A DNA stretch of 64,000 nucleotides from Eretmocerus hayati (lineage: Eukaryota > Arthropoda > Insecta > Hymenoptera > Aphelinidae), in NCBI GenBank assembly GCA_029851415.1, contig CM056741.1, forward strand, positions 86,752,282 to 86,816,281, written 5' to 3'. This document shows positions 11,223 through 22,091 of the stretch, in pieces. The notes under the pieces were generated by a model that was given only the letters and a program-made list of their open reading frames with translations, was not told the origin of the DNA and made no database searches. A program made the translations under genes and the position numbers. Each line of letters starts with the position of its first letter. The first letter of the stretch is position 1.

Positions 11223-11489
11223 AATCGATCGAATCTGTTCAGGAGTATTTATATTTTTCTACGTCACTAATAAGATATTGCACTGGCGAATTCTACGTAA
11301 TCAATCTGGTCGAAATGTGATTTAGGTCAATTAAAGTAAACCTAAGTTTTTTTTAAGAATTTCGTCACATGTGAATTATTCTCTGTTGATTAAAAATAAA
11401 TTCGTGTTAATATTGGTAGATAGAGTGTTTCTCAGTGATGTTCAAAAGTCTCCTTTATTTTACCGTTCGAAATCTCGAGCTCTGTGAAA

Positions 11490-11583
11490 AAATCTCTTAT
11501 TTGATCAAATTTGATCAAATTATCATTACTTTATTTGATCAAATTTGATTTCGCTCATCAAACATTTGATCAAATTTGATCAT
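11490..11583 (-). repeat. right terminal repeat, iterated ATTTGATCAAAT
   Basis: Several full or partial copies of ATTTGATCAAATTTGAT lie between 11490 and 11583, inverted relative to the left end and in similar order. Confidence 0.6.
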
Positions 11584-12330
11584 CGCTTGACGAACTTTTC
11601 CATACGGGCGTGTCGAGCGTTGAACTTCGCTATGACTGTCGTTGACAGTCCAGAAGTATCAGCGGAGAGACCGAATGGCTGGCATAGAATTGATGGAACC
11701 ACTGATACTTGTCGAGTCTGATCAAGGCGGTGATGGGCCTGCATACAGTGCAAATCATACTCGATATACGCCGCGGTGGTGCTTGAATTCTCGTAACAAC
11801 TCTTTGATAGAGTCCACTCGAAAGTTCGCTCACACCTGATGGGGAAAATTGGAGAATTTCTAAAAACTGGAAAGATGACTAAAACTGGAAAAATGACAAT
11901 GGCCTCCACGCCAAGGCCGTGGGAGTAACACGTAAAAACTCGGAAGAGTGTACGTTGGAGAACAAATACAATACAATACAATATATATGTGCTTTCGTAC
12001 AAGAATCATGCTATTTTATGGATGATCTTGGTCCATTTTGTCCAATAATAATCCTCATACGAGTCGTCGTATCAATCGATACACTGGAAGAGAGATCCGA
12101 ACGTCACATTAGGGAAACTCATCTCAACGTCATATTATGGGAGATCCGCAACGCGACATTCAGGTGTCTCTAATGCTGTACTGAGGGAGCTGTAGTGTGA
12201 CGTTCAGGTCTTCCCAAGCGTGGAGCTTGGGTGGCCCGCAGAGCGACGGCTTGGGCAGCAGGTATATCGGCCAGTCCCTTTTGGCTAGTTCGGGACCCGA
12301 TGTTTATGGCCCTGTGCTAATTACCCACTG
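11584..12330. other. no gene recognised
   Basis: The minus-strand ORF at 11580-12002 overlaps the transposon end and has no clear domain. Other frames contain a short stretch that could be a decayed retroelement, but I cannot name it. Confidence 0.35.
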
Positions 12331-13575
12331 CAAAGAACCCCGCACAAAATTCATTGCTTGTGGCTCCGGGTGAATATTGAGGAAACTCGGGGAGATGATA
12401 GATTGAAATGTACTGATCAACGTTTAAATGGGACGGTGAGAGAAATAAGGGACCGATCTTGAGATATTTCCCGGAGAAAACAGCTAGCTTTTGAGGTTAC
12501 GGGTGCTTATTTTGGATCGATATTCGAATACTCTGTTTGCCGTGCCAGGATTATGTTCCAAGAGTTTGCTCTACCTCATAGCTTAGATCAAGCGTACATG
12601 TGTGTGAGCGATCTTGTATCTGTACTTATTGAGGTCCTGGTCGAACAATTGGACAATATTGCTGTATCGATGTTCTACATGGCGCTAACATCACCTAACA
12701 CCGATAGAAAATCGGTGATAATGATGGGCAAGATATAGACAATCCAGATGTCATTTCAGGAATCACTGTAGAGCAGCGCGTTAATTACTCGTGACGTGAT
12801 GAATATCACTCATAGTTCATCCATCGTTATACAGCCACGAATCTTTCATCGAACACATTCGAGAGATATTTACGGTGCGCAGACCTGTACTTTGTACTCG
12901 TCCCTCAATTTACATGGAATCATTCATTCGTTGCGCCTATTCGAGAGCTGAAGGACGACAGATTTTTGATGCAACAAAATGATTCCATGTGTATCAAGGG
13001 ACGAGTACAAAATACAGCCCTGCGCACCGTCAATATCTCTCGAATGCGTTCGATGAAAGATTCGTGGCTGTATAACGATGGACGAACGATGCGTGATACA
13101 TATTCATCACGTCACGAGTAAATAACGCGCTGCTCTACAGTGATTCCTGAAATGAGGTCTGGGTTCTCTAGATTTTGCCCATCATCATCACCGATCTTTC
13201 ATCGGTGTTATGTGATGTTAGCGCCATGTAGAACATCGATACAGCAATATTGTCTGATTGTTCGACCAGGACCTCAATAAGTACAGATACAAGATCGCCC
13301 ACACACATGCACGCTTGATCTGAGCTATGAGGTAGAGCAAGCCCCCAAACCATAATCCTGGCACGGCAAACAGAGTATTCAAATATCAATCCAAAACAAG
13401 CACACGTGACCTCAAAAGCTAGCTGTTTTCTCGGGAAAATATCCTAAAATCGGTCCATTATTTTTCTTAGCGTCCCATTTAAACGTTGATCAGCACATTT
13501 CAATCTATCATCTCCCCAAGTTTTGTCTATATTCACTCGGAGCCACAGGCAATGAAATTTGTGCGGGGTTCTCTG
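12331..13575. repeat. 1.25 kb hairpin: ~595-bp inverted arms
   Basis: The left arm (12331-12924) recurs in reverse complement at 12979-13575 around a ~54-bp loop. Outer ends read CAAAGAACCCCGCAC (left) and, on the minus strand, CAGAGAACCCCGCAC (right). Arms differ by scattered substitutions and small indels. Each arm, read inward, contains an ORF with nearly the same ~57-residue peptide (ALPHSxDQAxMCVxDLV...). No target duplication is evident. It is probably a long-inverted-repeat nonautonomous DNA element; its RNA would fold into a long duplex. Confidence 0.7.
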
Positions 13576-13648
13576 TAACATTCCTATGACCTGCACGAAA
13601 GTATTCGCAAATGTTAGATTCACTCTCGTCTCTTCAAGATCTTCCCAT

Positions 13649-13772
13649 AGAAACTCGTATCGCGAAAATCGGCTGATATTAAGTGATCATGTGGCTAGCA
13701 AGATAGATTATTAGTACGTCAAAATGATTACTGGATATCAGCCGATTTTCATGATTCGAGTTTTCAAGAGAA
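13649..13772. repeat. short hairpin with AAATCGGCTGATAT arms
   Basis: AACTCGTATCGCGAAAATCGG and its continuation (13650-13680) are answered by an inverted copy ending in CGATTTTCATGATTCGAGTT (about 13738-13764). The loop is about 60 bp. The same word family (GATATCAGnCGAT, ACTCGA) occurs in the arms of the hairpin at 46610-48507, which suggests a related repeat. Confidence 0.5.
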
Positions 13773-13962
13773 GGTGTTGATGGGATAAAGATGAATCTCT
13801 CATTCGCTTGTGGTTTTTAGCACTTCTGAGAAATATTGCGAATTTGAAACAAATCATCAGACCAGAACCATAAACAACATGGCCCGAGCAGAATTCCCTC
13901 ACTTTTTCCACATTTCAATCGGAGGGAGCCGACAAACATGAGCAACATTTAGACCACATTTC

Positions 13963-14031
13963 GTGGTCGGTTACTTGGCCAAGAGGGAAAACTTCCGCTC
14001 CACACGCGAAAGGTTGGGGTTCAAATCCCGC
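13963..14031 (+). other. tRNA-like sequence
   Basis: TTGGCCAAGAGG is A-box-like and GGGGTTCAAATCCC is a very good B box with a pairing T-stem. T6 follows at 14041-14046. The anticodon arm does not fold cleanly. It is probably a tRNA-derived repeat or pseudogene. Confidence 0.4.
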
Positions 14032-14548
14032 AAATTCCAATTTTTTCTATACTTTTTCCAATTCATTTGCTTCTTCTATAGGGGATATTTTTTCCGCCCC
14101 AGCAAATTTTCAATCAAATTTCCCATTGAATTGAATATTCTCTCCTACAGAATCCCGTTCTCTCTAAACCTTTTGTTGTAGAATTTTGACCCGAAACTTG
14201 TAGTGATCCTCAGAACGACCGAGAAAGACTCACATTAGAATGGAAATTCACTCATATTGTGAAACCAAAGAAGTATTACATTCGTTCTAAGATGTAGTCA
14301 ATTGCAACTCAAAGATGAGTGAAAATTGACTCCTCCAATTGAGTGGAATAGATTTTTATAGGTTAGGGTATAATCCCAAAATGATTAGCGTGAATAGTTC
14401 TGACGAAATTGAAAAACTCCTGAAGTGTTGAATGGTGCTGCTCTATTCCTAGCTTCCCTTCTTAACACCTCTTGGGTACATTCAAAATAGTCTTATCGAC
14501 CGTTCACAACCGTACGTAGGCTTTCTTAACTAATGAATGACAAAATCA

Positions 14549-14617
14549 TGATTGGTCTAATGGTCAAGACTCTTGGCTGGTAATGAAGAAGGTAGGGGTT
14601 GAAATCCCCATCGAGTC
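14549..14617 (+). other. tRNA-like sequence
   Basis: TGGTCTAATGGTCAAGA resembles an A box and D-arm; GGGGTTGAAATCCCC forms a perfect 4-bp T-stem with a seven-base loop. The anticodon arm (around CTTGGCTGGTAATGAAG) pairs poorly. Probably a tRNA-derived repeat. Confidence 0.4.
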
Positions 14618-14815
14618 AAACACAATAGCCTCAACTCATTATAAGTATATTTTTCAGAGAATTATAAATATTAAGCCGCGAGCAAAATCCCGTCCGTCCG
14701 GATCCCCCCGAGCAGGGCTGCCAACGTAAAATCGTAAGCAGGGTTGCCAACTTGACGGAAAAAATATGAGTTGGTATTTTGAGAGCGACAATAGCCCTTA
14801 TGTGTCGCGAGTGTC

Positions 14816-14995
14816 TAAGTACTTACTATCTAAGATCATCTAAGATCATCTGAGATCATCTAAGATCATCTAAGATCATCTATGATCATCTTAAAGTTAT
14901 CTTTTGATTATCTTTTTATCTTATTGTTATCTTTTGATTATCTTTTTATCTTTTGGTTATCTTATGATTATTTTTAAGTTATTTAGTCGTTTTTT
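14816..14995. repeat. GATCATCTAA and TTATCTTTTGATTATC tandem repeats
   Basis: About six copies of TAAGATCATC are followed by repeats of GTTATCTTTTGATTATCTTT. A related block lies in the same orientation at 17862-18010. Confidence 0.65.
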
Positions 14996-15399
14996 GATTA
15001 TTTCTACTTTGCTTTTTCGGTTGTTTTTCCTTTTTCGAGTGATTTTTTGATACATTTTCATTTCTTTGGTGTTTAATACAATTGTTTAATACAAAAATCA
15101 ATCACTCCAATTTAATATTGGAGTGATTGATTTTTTATGTACTATGTAATTTTTTAGAGATGGTATTACTCAATCGTTGTTTAATTTACATGATTTTTTC
15201 TGAAACACTTGAGTGATTTACCATGAGAAAAGTTGGTTATTGAATATCTTTTCAACTATGCATTGGGTACTCCTTAGAAGATTTGATAATTATTTAGAAA
15301 GATTTTATTAATGAATTTGAATGGATAAATTTCTTCTGTTGCATTATGGAGATTGTTAGATTTTTTGTTATATTGATTTGATTGTCTTATCATGTTGGG

Positions 15400-15755
15400 T
15401 GTGAAGTGTTGATGGATTAGTTTTGGATTTTTCGCTTCGGTCGCTCTCAGCGGAGTTAATAACTCTTGAGCCATGGCCTAGGCGAGATACCACAACGTTA
15501 TCATCAGTGTAATGTGGGTGTTTCAATGGTGCTATGTGTGATTAGTTGATTGCATTAAAGCCTATATATGTGATGAGTGTGGTGTTGATGAGTTTGTATT
15601 GGATTTTTCGCTTCGGTCGCTCTCAGCGGAGTTAATCACTCTTGAGCCATGGCCTAGGCGAGTCACCGCAACGTTCTCATCGGTGTGAATTGAAGTGTTT
15701 TAATTATGATTGATGTGATTTTTGGTTTGTTTTGAATCATCAATGGTGTTGTATG
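15400..15755. repeat. two-copy ~177-bp direct repeat with a conserved palindromic core
   Basis: GGATTTTTCGCTTCGGTCGC at 15425 recurs at 15601. The next ~75 bases are almost identical: CTCTCAGCGGAGTTAAT, ACTCTTGAGCCATGGCCTAGG and CGAG. The core holds several dyads (GAGTTAATAACTC in copy 1, GCCATGGC, CCTAGG). The flanking ~100 bases are much less alike, so the core looks better kept than its surroundings. Confidence 0.65.
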
Positions 15756-16639
15756 AGAGACTGTTAGTGTTCTTCAGTGTAAAATCCATTTTGCAACAAT
15801 AGTTATTAAAAAGTTTATCATTATCTCTTATTCTATTTTGGTGAGAGTATTGAAAAAAAAGGAAAACTTTGATCTCTGATGACGATTTTAATTGATTGCA
15901 AAATCTTCTAAAAGTTATTATCAGGAGAATCTTTTCTCTATTTTGTTCAATTATTGCATGATGGATAATGCAGTCAGAGTATGTGCGTTCGTAGCCCAGA
16001 ATTTCACGATTTCAAGAGAATGTACAAATCTATGGATGAGTCATTTACTAACAGGGGACCTTCAAGGGTTCTGTGTAGAATGACTCAGATATGTAGGGAT
16101 TCAATTGGGGGGAAATTCTTCGATGGGATCCGTCAGTCAGCTAATAAGAACACCGAGTCCTTGGCATTACCTCAGCACTTTTGTGAGGCACCCTACCGCA
16201 GGCGATAGTCAAGTACTGGATTCTTCGTATGTGGATGTCAAGTCGATTGATTATTAGGAAGAGTTCTACTATGACGCAAGATTATCATTATTGAAAATTC
16301 TGTCCTATTGTCATGGTCTTGATTCTAAATTAAGTGTAATTTTGCAATCAATTAAAATGGTCGAAATTTGAATATAAATGAATTGAATTTTGTTGAACCT
16401 TAGCAAAAATCATTTTATAGTACTTTTCAAGTGACTTAAAATTATTCGAAAGTTTATTCTAACTAAACCTATGAAATGAATGGAGACGAGAGAGGAGAGA
16501 CGGGCAAAAGTCCCGTCTCTGTCGATTTTTATTGGATTATTCAATATACATACATTTCTTTACAATTTTCATGAAGTTTTTATAATTTTCCACAAATAGT
16601 ATAAGAATCTTACATTATCATTCAGAACATTAAATAATC
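15756..16639. other. no gene recognised; one perfect stem-loop
   Basis: No gene seen. GAGACGGG and CCCGTCTC (about 16497-16519) form a perfect 8-bp stem with a seven-base loop next to a GAGA-rich run. Confidence 0.4.
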
Positions 16640-16825
16640 TTCAATGATTTGGAATCACCTGGACTACGTATTTCCTGTTGAGAATCTCCTGTTGACTGAG
16701 ATTGTCCAATGGGTTAGCGGGATACACTTTCTCTCGGCCTTGGTGGTGCTGTAGAATGAAAAATCATTAAAGCGTATTATTTTTCTACTATAAAACAATT
16801 GAAGACGTTTGTGTGTATATGTGTA

Positions 16826-16830
16826 TATAT

Positions 16831-16870
<40 letters not shown>

Positions 16871-16898
16871 AGATGTGTGTGTGTGTGTGTGTGTGTGT
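16826..16898. repeat. (GT)n microsatellite
   Basis: A long GT run with short interruptions, in an intron of the exon series. Confidence 0.85.
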
Positions 16899-17324
16899 CA
16901 ATAGGATTATGAGGGAGGTGTTGTGTATAGGTATTGAATGTTGAAATTAATTGTGTATGTGCGTGTATGGGTGGGTGGGTGAGTGAGTGTGTGTGTGTTG
17001 AAAGTTTATTATAGGCCTATTAATTGATAAAATTATAGATTATATTAATAATCATTGATCATTCAAAAGATCATTCTATTACTTACCAGTGCAGCCTTTG
17101 AATATGACCCTTGACTGTTCCAGTGGCAAAGTCATTTTTCTTCAACATCTGAATGATCAGCTGCAATCGGATGTTGGACTGATCTATTGGCTGAAAATAA
17201 ATAAAATGAAAGTTATATTATTGTTCATAGACCAACTGAATTTGTTTATGTGTTAGTGAATTGTGTGGTAGGTATATTTATATGTGAGTGAATGAGCGTG
17301 AATGTATGTGAGTGAGTTCGTGTT

Positions 17325-17370
<46 letters not shown>
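17325..17370. repeat. (GT)n microsatellite
   Basis: An almost pure GT run in the next intron of the same series. Confidence 0.85.
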
Positions 17371-17371
<1 letters not shown>

Positions 17372-17861
17372 CTGTGGATTCATATGAGTGAGTGTATCGA
17401 ACATTTTATGCATATTGATTAATATTAATTGATCAATTAATTATTGATTGAGTGATCAATAAAGACTCACCACTGCAGCCTCCTATGATGCTCCGGGAAT
17501 TTCCGAATGATGATGAGTTGAAACTGGAGTTGAGATTACTCCATACTGTTGGATGCTACAACTTGAATGAAACATTATATAATTATTGAAGTTATATGTT
17601 TAAATGTTTGTGTATTCAATTGTTTAGATGAAATTACTCACCTGTGAAGTCCCCTGTGATAGACTTCGATTGATCCCGTATCTCCTGGAGGTTGGCTTCC
17701 GAAGTGACTCCTCGATCATCAGGAGCGGCATTGACTTCACCCCACGATGGGTTAAGACAGACTGGCCCTACTCGCCGCTTCAGTTTTATATATACTTTTA
17801 TCAGCTCCCTCTAACGACTTTCAAGATCGATGTCGCGTGTATCTAAATATCTATTGTATCT

Positions 17862-18010
17862 TCGTCTATATTATCATCTAAGATTATCTGGTAGTTATCT
17901 TTTGATTATCTTTCTATCTCAACGTCATCTTTTGATTATCTTTTCATCTTTTAGTTATCTTTCCGTTATCTTTGAGTTATCTCATCATTTTCTTTATTAT
18001 CTCTTATCCT
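17862..18010. repeat. second TTATCTTTTGATTATC repeat block
   Basis: Same orientation and word set as 14816-14995 (ATCATCTAAGAT, then GTTATCTTTTGATTATC). Confidence 0.55.
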
Positions 18011-18879
18011 CATTCCGTTAGAAATTCATTTCATGGTCTTTTTTTGAGATAACTTTACGACAATTCAGAGCGGACCATTGAGAATGTCACATATGTAGAC
18101 AAGTATTTGTATTGAGATGGAAGTCCTTATCAGCTGTGTGCGTCTAGAAATTGAGTCTAGAGCGGAAAAAATTTTTCTTTCAAGTTTTTTTATTACAGAT
18201 CCTCATCAGTCACGTATAGTTGAAAGGTTTCTTATAATATATAGAAACTTCTTCAATGAATTCAAAAGTAAGTATCAATTCAAAAGTATGTTTCTACATT
18301 TTCCAAAAGTAGTCTTCTGGAAAATGTAGAAACAACAGTCATATCGAACATTGGAGAGTTTTTTTGTGCTTGCGTGCGTGAACCTGTATGGGAAAGTTAA
18401 TTTTTAAAAGCTTCAGAAGTTTTTTATTAATCAATAGTCTTAGTAGTGAAGAATCCTATTGAAAAACCTACCTTAACAACTTTCTAAAAATTTTAAAATA
18501 CCTTTAGAAATCGCAAAACTATCGAGTTTCCCAAATAAAGTGATGCCGAGCGAGCGTTAGCGAGCAAGGCAATATCGCTAGTATTAATAATTATAAATGT
18601 CAGAAAATCAATTAAATATATGTGCACTCTGTGAAATAATTTTCCATTACAATATCTGGAATGTTGAAAAGTTTCGTTTTGAATTATTTGACTCAATTCT
18701 AATAGTGATGATTGGCTCAAGCTTGAGTGAAATTTGACTCCAGCTTGGAGTGATGATTCACTCGAAGGTGGTGCGCACGGAACTGACTCAAAGCCTTGAG
18801 GCAAAGTTCACTCCCTTGGAGTGAAATTTCAATCCAAAGGGTTTAGAGAGTTTATCTCAATAATGCTTAGATCATTTTG
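18011..18879. other. no gene recognised
   Basis: AT-rich DNA. The minus-strand ORF at 18493-18804 has no recognisable domain and sits in low-complexity sequence. Confidence 0.35.
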
Positions 18880-19480
18880 TTCCTCTCGCCAGAATTTATT
18901 GATTGTAGGTAACGCTTTTGCTCCATGGAGCATTCCATAACTATATGAGAGACTCATCTTTGAGACCCTCTGTCCGTGTGTGTGTGTGTTGTTCTCTACC
19001 GCCACCCTTCTCTCTTACTGTTGACCTGATCAAATTTTGGTGTCCTCCAAGTTGTAGGGAATAAGAAATTTGAGCACTCAGTGATTTGTCAGCTCTTACT
19101 TCCTAGTCAAATTTGACCCTTAGCCTTTTCAAAACAAAATTCTTGAAATTTCGTCTCTCAATACATAAATTTCTTTTCCTAACTCAGCTTCACCGGGAAT
19201 TGAGTTACCTAAATTATGAGTTTTTCGGCGTAATATATTGATTGGTTGATACCAAAATTTCTATTAATCTTCCCAGATCATAAATTTTGGAGAAAACTCG
19301 AAATTCTCACCAGAAACTCCGTTTTGATCATATTTAATCCCCTTGCACCCATAGTCCGTCTCAACCAAAGGATGGATATTATTCAGAAAGCTATAGTCTA
19401 GATTGCCCAGATTCCTCTAGAATGCTCCCTCAGGGGGATAATTCAAAATATAGGTGTATACCTTCATTGATATTGAATTT
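18880..19480. repeat. diverged copy of the repeat at 34831-35430
   Basis: It shares TTGTTCCTCTCGCCA, a GTGTGTGT stretch, CAAGTTGTAGnGAAT, the GATTGGTTnATACC block and AnTCAAAATATA with the sequence downstream of the Gypsy element, in the same order and orientation. Identity is modest, so both copies are old. Confidence 0.5.
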
Positions 19481-19493
19481 TTCCTGTTAACTT

Positions 19494-19611
19494 TGTGACG
19501 GATGGTTGATATCCGTCTTGCCTCTCTCCTGGGCCAAGTAATATAATTTATAATCTAATCATGAAGTTATCGTTCCAGCAAGAGCTGAGCGAAGGAGAGG
19601 ACATTTTTAAG

Positions 19612-19642
<31 letters not shown>
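19494..19642 (+). repeat. 5' LTR of Gypsy element 2, first part
   Basis: TGTGACGGATG... up to the GA run is nearly identical to the start of the 3' LTR at 33262 (GATATCCGTCTTGCCTCTCT, CAAGAGCTGAGCGAAGGAGA). It ends in (GA)n at 19614-19642, where a LINE begins. Confidence 0.85.
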
Positions 19643-19646
<4 letters not shown>

Positions 19647-22040
19647 ATTGATTGATTGATTGATTGATGTCCTTTATTCGTCATAAGACAAAATATAACC
19701 CACATATTTTTACATATGTTGCATAATTCTAGAAATAATTGAGTATTCAAAAATTCAAAAATAAAAGAAAAGGTGTAAAATATATATAACACAAGCAATT
19801 TGGTCAAGGACAGGTACATATCACAAATTGTAACTAGTCATTACAATTGCGAATTCGCGTATGTCTAAAATCTGAGAGCATGGGTTCACAAAAGAGAAAA
19901 TATCACAGTTTGCTTCAGTCAGGTGACAGAAGGTCACGTAAAACTAATCGTAAGCTAAAAATAAGAACCCAAGCCTATCATAGATTAAAATAATGCTTCT
20001 TCTCCACATCAATCTTCTGAGGAGTCTGTGTCATCAAGAGATCTTTTAAGGCCTCTTTAAACAACGATATCTTCCCCAGCTGCCGAAAGCCCGGAGGGAG
20101 AAAGTTCCACAAATGAGCACATTGAACCTGGAAAGATCTTCTTCCATACTCAAGTCTCATATTGGGAACTTTGAGTACCCGCTCTTCTGTATCACCGCGT
20201 GCGGGGCGTTCGGATTGGTACCTGGTAAACATCGCAGCAAGGTAGCCAGGTTCTCCCAAATGCATGATCTTATGCATTAAAAGTGCTGCGAAGTACATTC
20301 TCCGCGAATCAGTACGTAACCAACCCAATCGCTCCCTAAACGGGGTGATGTGCTCGTCTCTCCTAAGATCAAAGATGAATCTCACACATGAATTGCTCAG
20401 TCTCTGTATCCGTTGCCGCTGTTCGTCCGTGGCGTCACGACTGTGCAGTAATCTAGATGCGGTTGAACCAATGACTCGACTAGGCGAATCCGGAGAGGTC
20501 TGGTGATACACGCCCTAAAAAACCGCAAACCGTATAGGGCTCTGTTAACTTTCTTAGTAACTTGGTCAATGTGCGGTTTCCACGTCAGTTCACTATCAAG
20601 TGTAACACCGAGACTCACAACCGTATCACTGAACGGGATGAAATTTCCATCCTGTATCTCAACCCCTGGCAAGTCCATTCTCTTCAGATCTTTGATATTC
20701 CTCTCAGAGCTGAAGTAGATTGCCTTGGTCTTGCCAGCGTTGAGACACAGGCCGGAACTCTTGGCTCATTCGGCAACTAGTCGTCCTATTTCACCCAGCC
20801 GAGCGATGCCCTCCCTGATTTTAGTTTTCTCGACTTGGAGATAAATTTGGAGGTCGTCCGCATAAAATAGATGATGTACCGACTTTCCGTTTAGCAAACC
20901 AGGTAAATCATTGACATATAAGCTGAAGAGTAAAGGCCCGAGAACGGAACCCTGTGGAACACCCAGATTGGTTTCAAGCCAATCAGAATTACCAGATTTT
21001 GAAGTGACTTTTTGGGTGCGACCTTGTAAGTATGATTTTATCCACAGAATTGCCGATCTCGAAAAGCCAAGATTTCGAAGTTTACTCAACAGCTTAGATG
21101 GTGATATCGTGTCAAAAGCTTTACTAAAGTCAAAAAGCAGGAGCAAGGTGATCTTCTTCTTGTCAATGCCTACTCTGATGTCATCTGTCAACTTTAGTAG
21201 AGCTGTCTGGGTGCTATGGTATTGCCTGAAACCAGTCTGGAAGCGATCTTGTAATTCCTCTTGTTTTAAGTACTCCGTGATTTGGTCGTGTGCGATTTTT
21301 TCCAGGACCTTGGCGAGAAAACACAGCAGCGCTATAGGACGGAAGTCCGAGACCGTTGATGGAGCGGCAGTCTTTTTCAGTGCGATCAGCTGTGCTTGCT
21401 TCCAAGCCTCGGGAAAAGTGCTATGAGCGAAAGAGGAGTTGAAAATATGTACAATAAGATCACCAATAGCCGGAAGAGCCTTCGCGATCACGCTTTGGGG
21501 AATCCCGTCTGACCCACGGGCTTGCGAGGAAAAATGTTTGATAGCAAGGACTACGTTATTGAAATTTGTAGGCTTAAAATTAAAACCCTCCTCTGAAGCC
21601 GAATTTATATCGTCCATTGCTTCATCTATATTTTCGTGAGGTGAAACGGAAACTCCCGCAAAGTGAGCGTTCAACTCATCCGGTGTGAAACCGTGAAGTT
21701 CATCCTCTTTGCTCTTAGGCAGAAGGCCGAGGTTGCGCATTTCCTTCCAGATGTTCTTATGTTGATCAAGAGCGTCTGATAGATGGTTTTGAAGGAAGGA
21801 GTTACGCTCTTGTTCCATGCGCAAGTCGACCTCTTCGCTAAGCCGAAAATACTCACTTTGAAGCTCAGGACACTTGCGCTGGTTACGTTGATTTCGTTCC
21901 CAGCGCCTGCGCGTCGCATCTCGCTTATTCATGAGCACCCTCAACTCAGGACCAATCCAAGGAGCATCATTCTTTCGCGGGTTGATAGTTTTTTCTGGCG
22001 CTAATTCATCTATAACAGTCATAATTCATCTATAACAGTC

Positions 22041-22042
<2 letters not shown>
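19643..22042 (-). mobile_element. LINE A, 5'-truncated, inserted in the LTR GA run
   Basis: A minus-strand non-LTR retrotransposon. The main ORF (22022-20766) has the linker before RT, then the RT domain with FSSQARGSDGIP, DFSKAFDT, GVPQGSVLGPLLF and FYADD (about 20853-20868). After a stop and a frameshift, the C-terminal part continues (20678-20397, 20511-19978) with RLSNSCVRFIFDLRRDEHITP, typical of Jockey-superfamily/CR1-L2-like LINEs. The 3' end is (CAATCAAT)n, seen on the plus strand as ATTGATTGATTG at 19643. The endonuclease domain is missing, so it is 5'-truncated. At the 5' joint a 20-base word is directly duplicated (22002-22041) before GA resumes. Confidence 0.8.

Positions 22043-22088
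<46 letters not shown>
22043..22088. repeat. (GA)n tract between the two LINEs
   Basis: A pure GA run. It corresponds to the single uninterrupted (GA)n of the 3' LTR at 33383-33425, so it is target DNA rather than part of either LINE. Confidence 0.75.

Positions 22089-22091
<3 letters not shown>

Larger units (their letters stand above)
6098..11583 (+). mobile_element. two-gene DNA transposon with ATTTGATCAAAT-rich ends
   Basis: Two plus-strand genes lie between inverted ends built from repeats of ATTTGATCAAAT. The left end reads ATCAAATTTGATCAAAT from 6098; the right end reads the same way on the minus strand, starting near 11580. After the first repeat both ends share a similar order of further copies and a TAATGATA block, giving imperfect terminal inverted repeats of about 90 bp. 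The genes are a DDE-type transposase-like ORF (6505-8661) and a spliced DUF4806-like gene (9216-11222). I cannot fix the outermost base or the target duplication. The transposase resembles the CMC/EnSpm (CACTA-like) group, but the termini do not begin CACTA, so the superfamily stays open. Confidence 0.6.
16640..17790 (-). other. splice-bounded exon series, coding status unclear
   Basis: On the minus strand, four segments are bounded by good splice signals. Segment 1 is about 17780 to 17642, ending TTCACAG|GTGAGT, with TATATATAAAAC just upstream as a possible promoter. Segment 2 is 17555-17471, between GTTGTAG and CAGTG|GTGAGT. Segment 3 is 17190-17087, between TTATTTTCAG and CACTG|GTAAGT. Segment 4 starts at 16748 after TTCTACAG. 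Segment 3 is open throughout (35 codons), but phases do not chain across all four. Introns carry GT microsatellites. It may be a noncoding transcript, a decayed gene or coincidence. Confidence 0.3.

Noticed and set aside
15274..15474. Minus-strand ORF starting MAQELLTPLRATEAKNP
   Set aside because: It reads through the direct-repeat core; the second copy has a stop at the equivalent place, so coding is unlikely.
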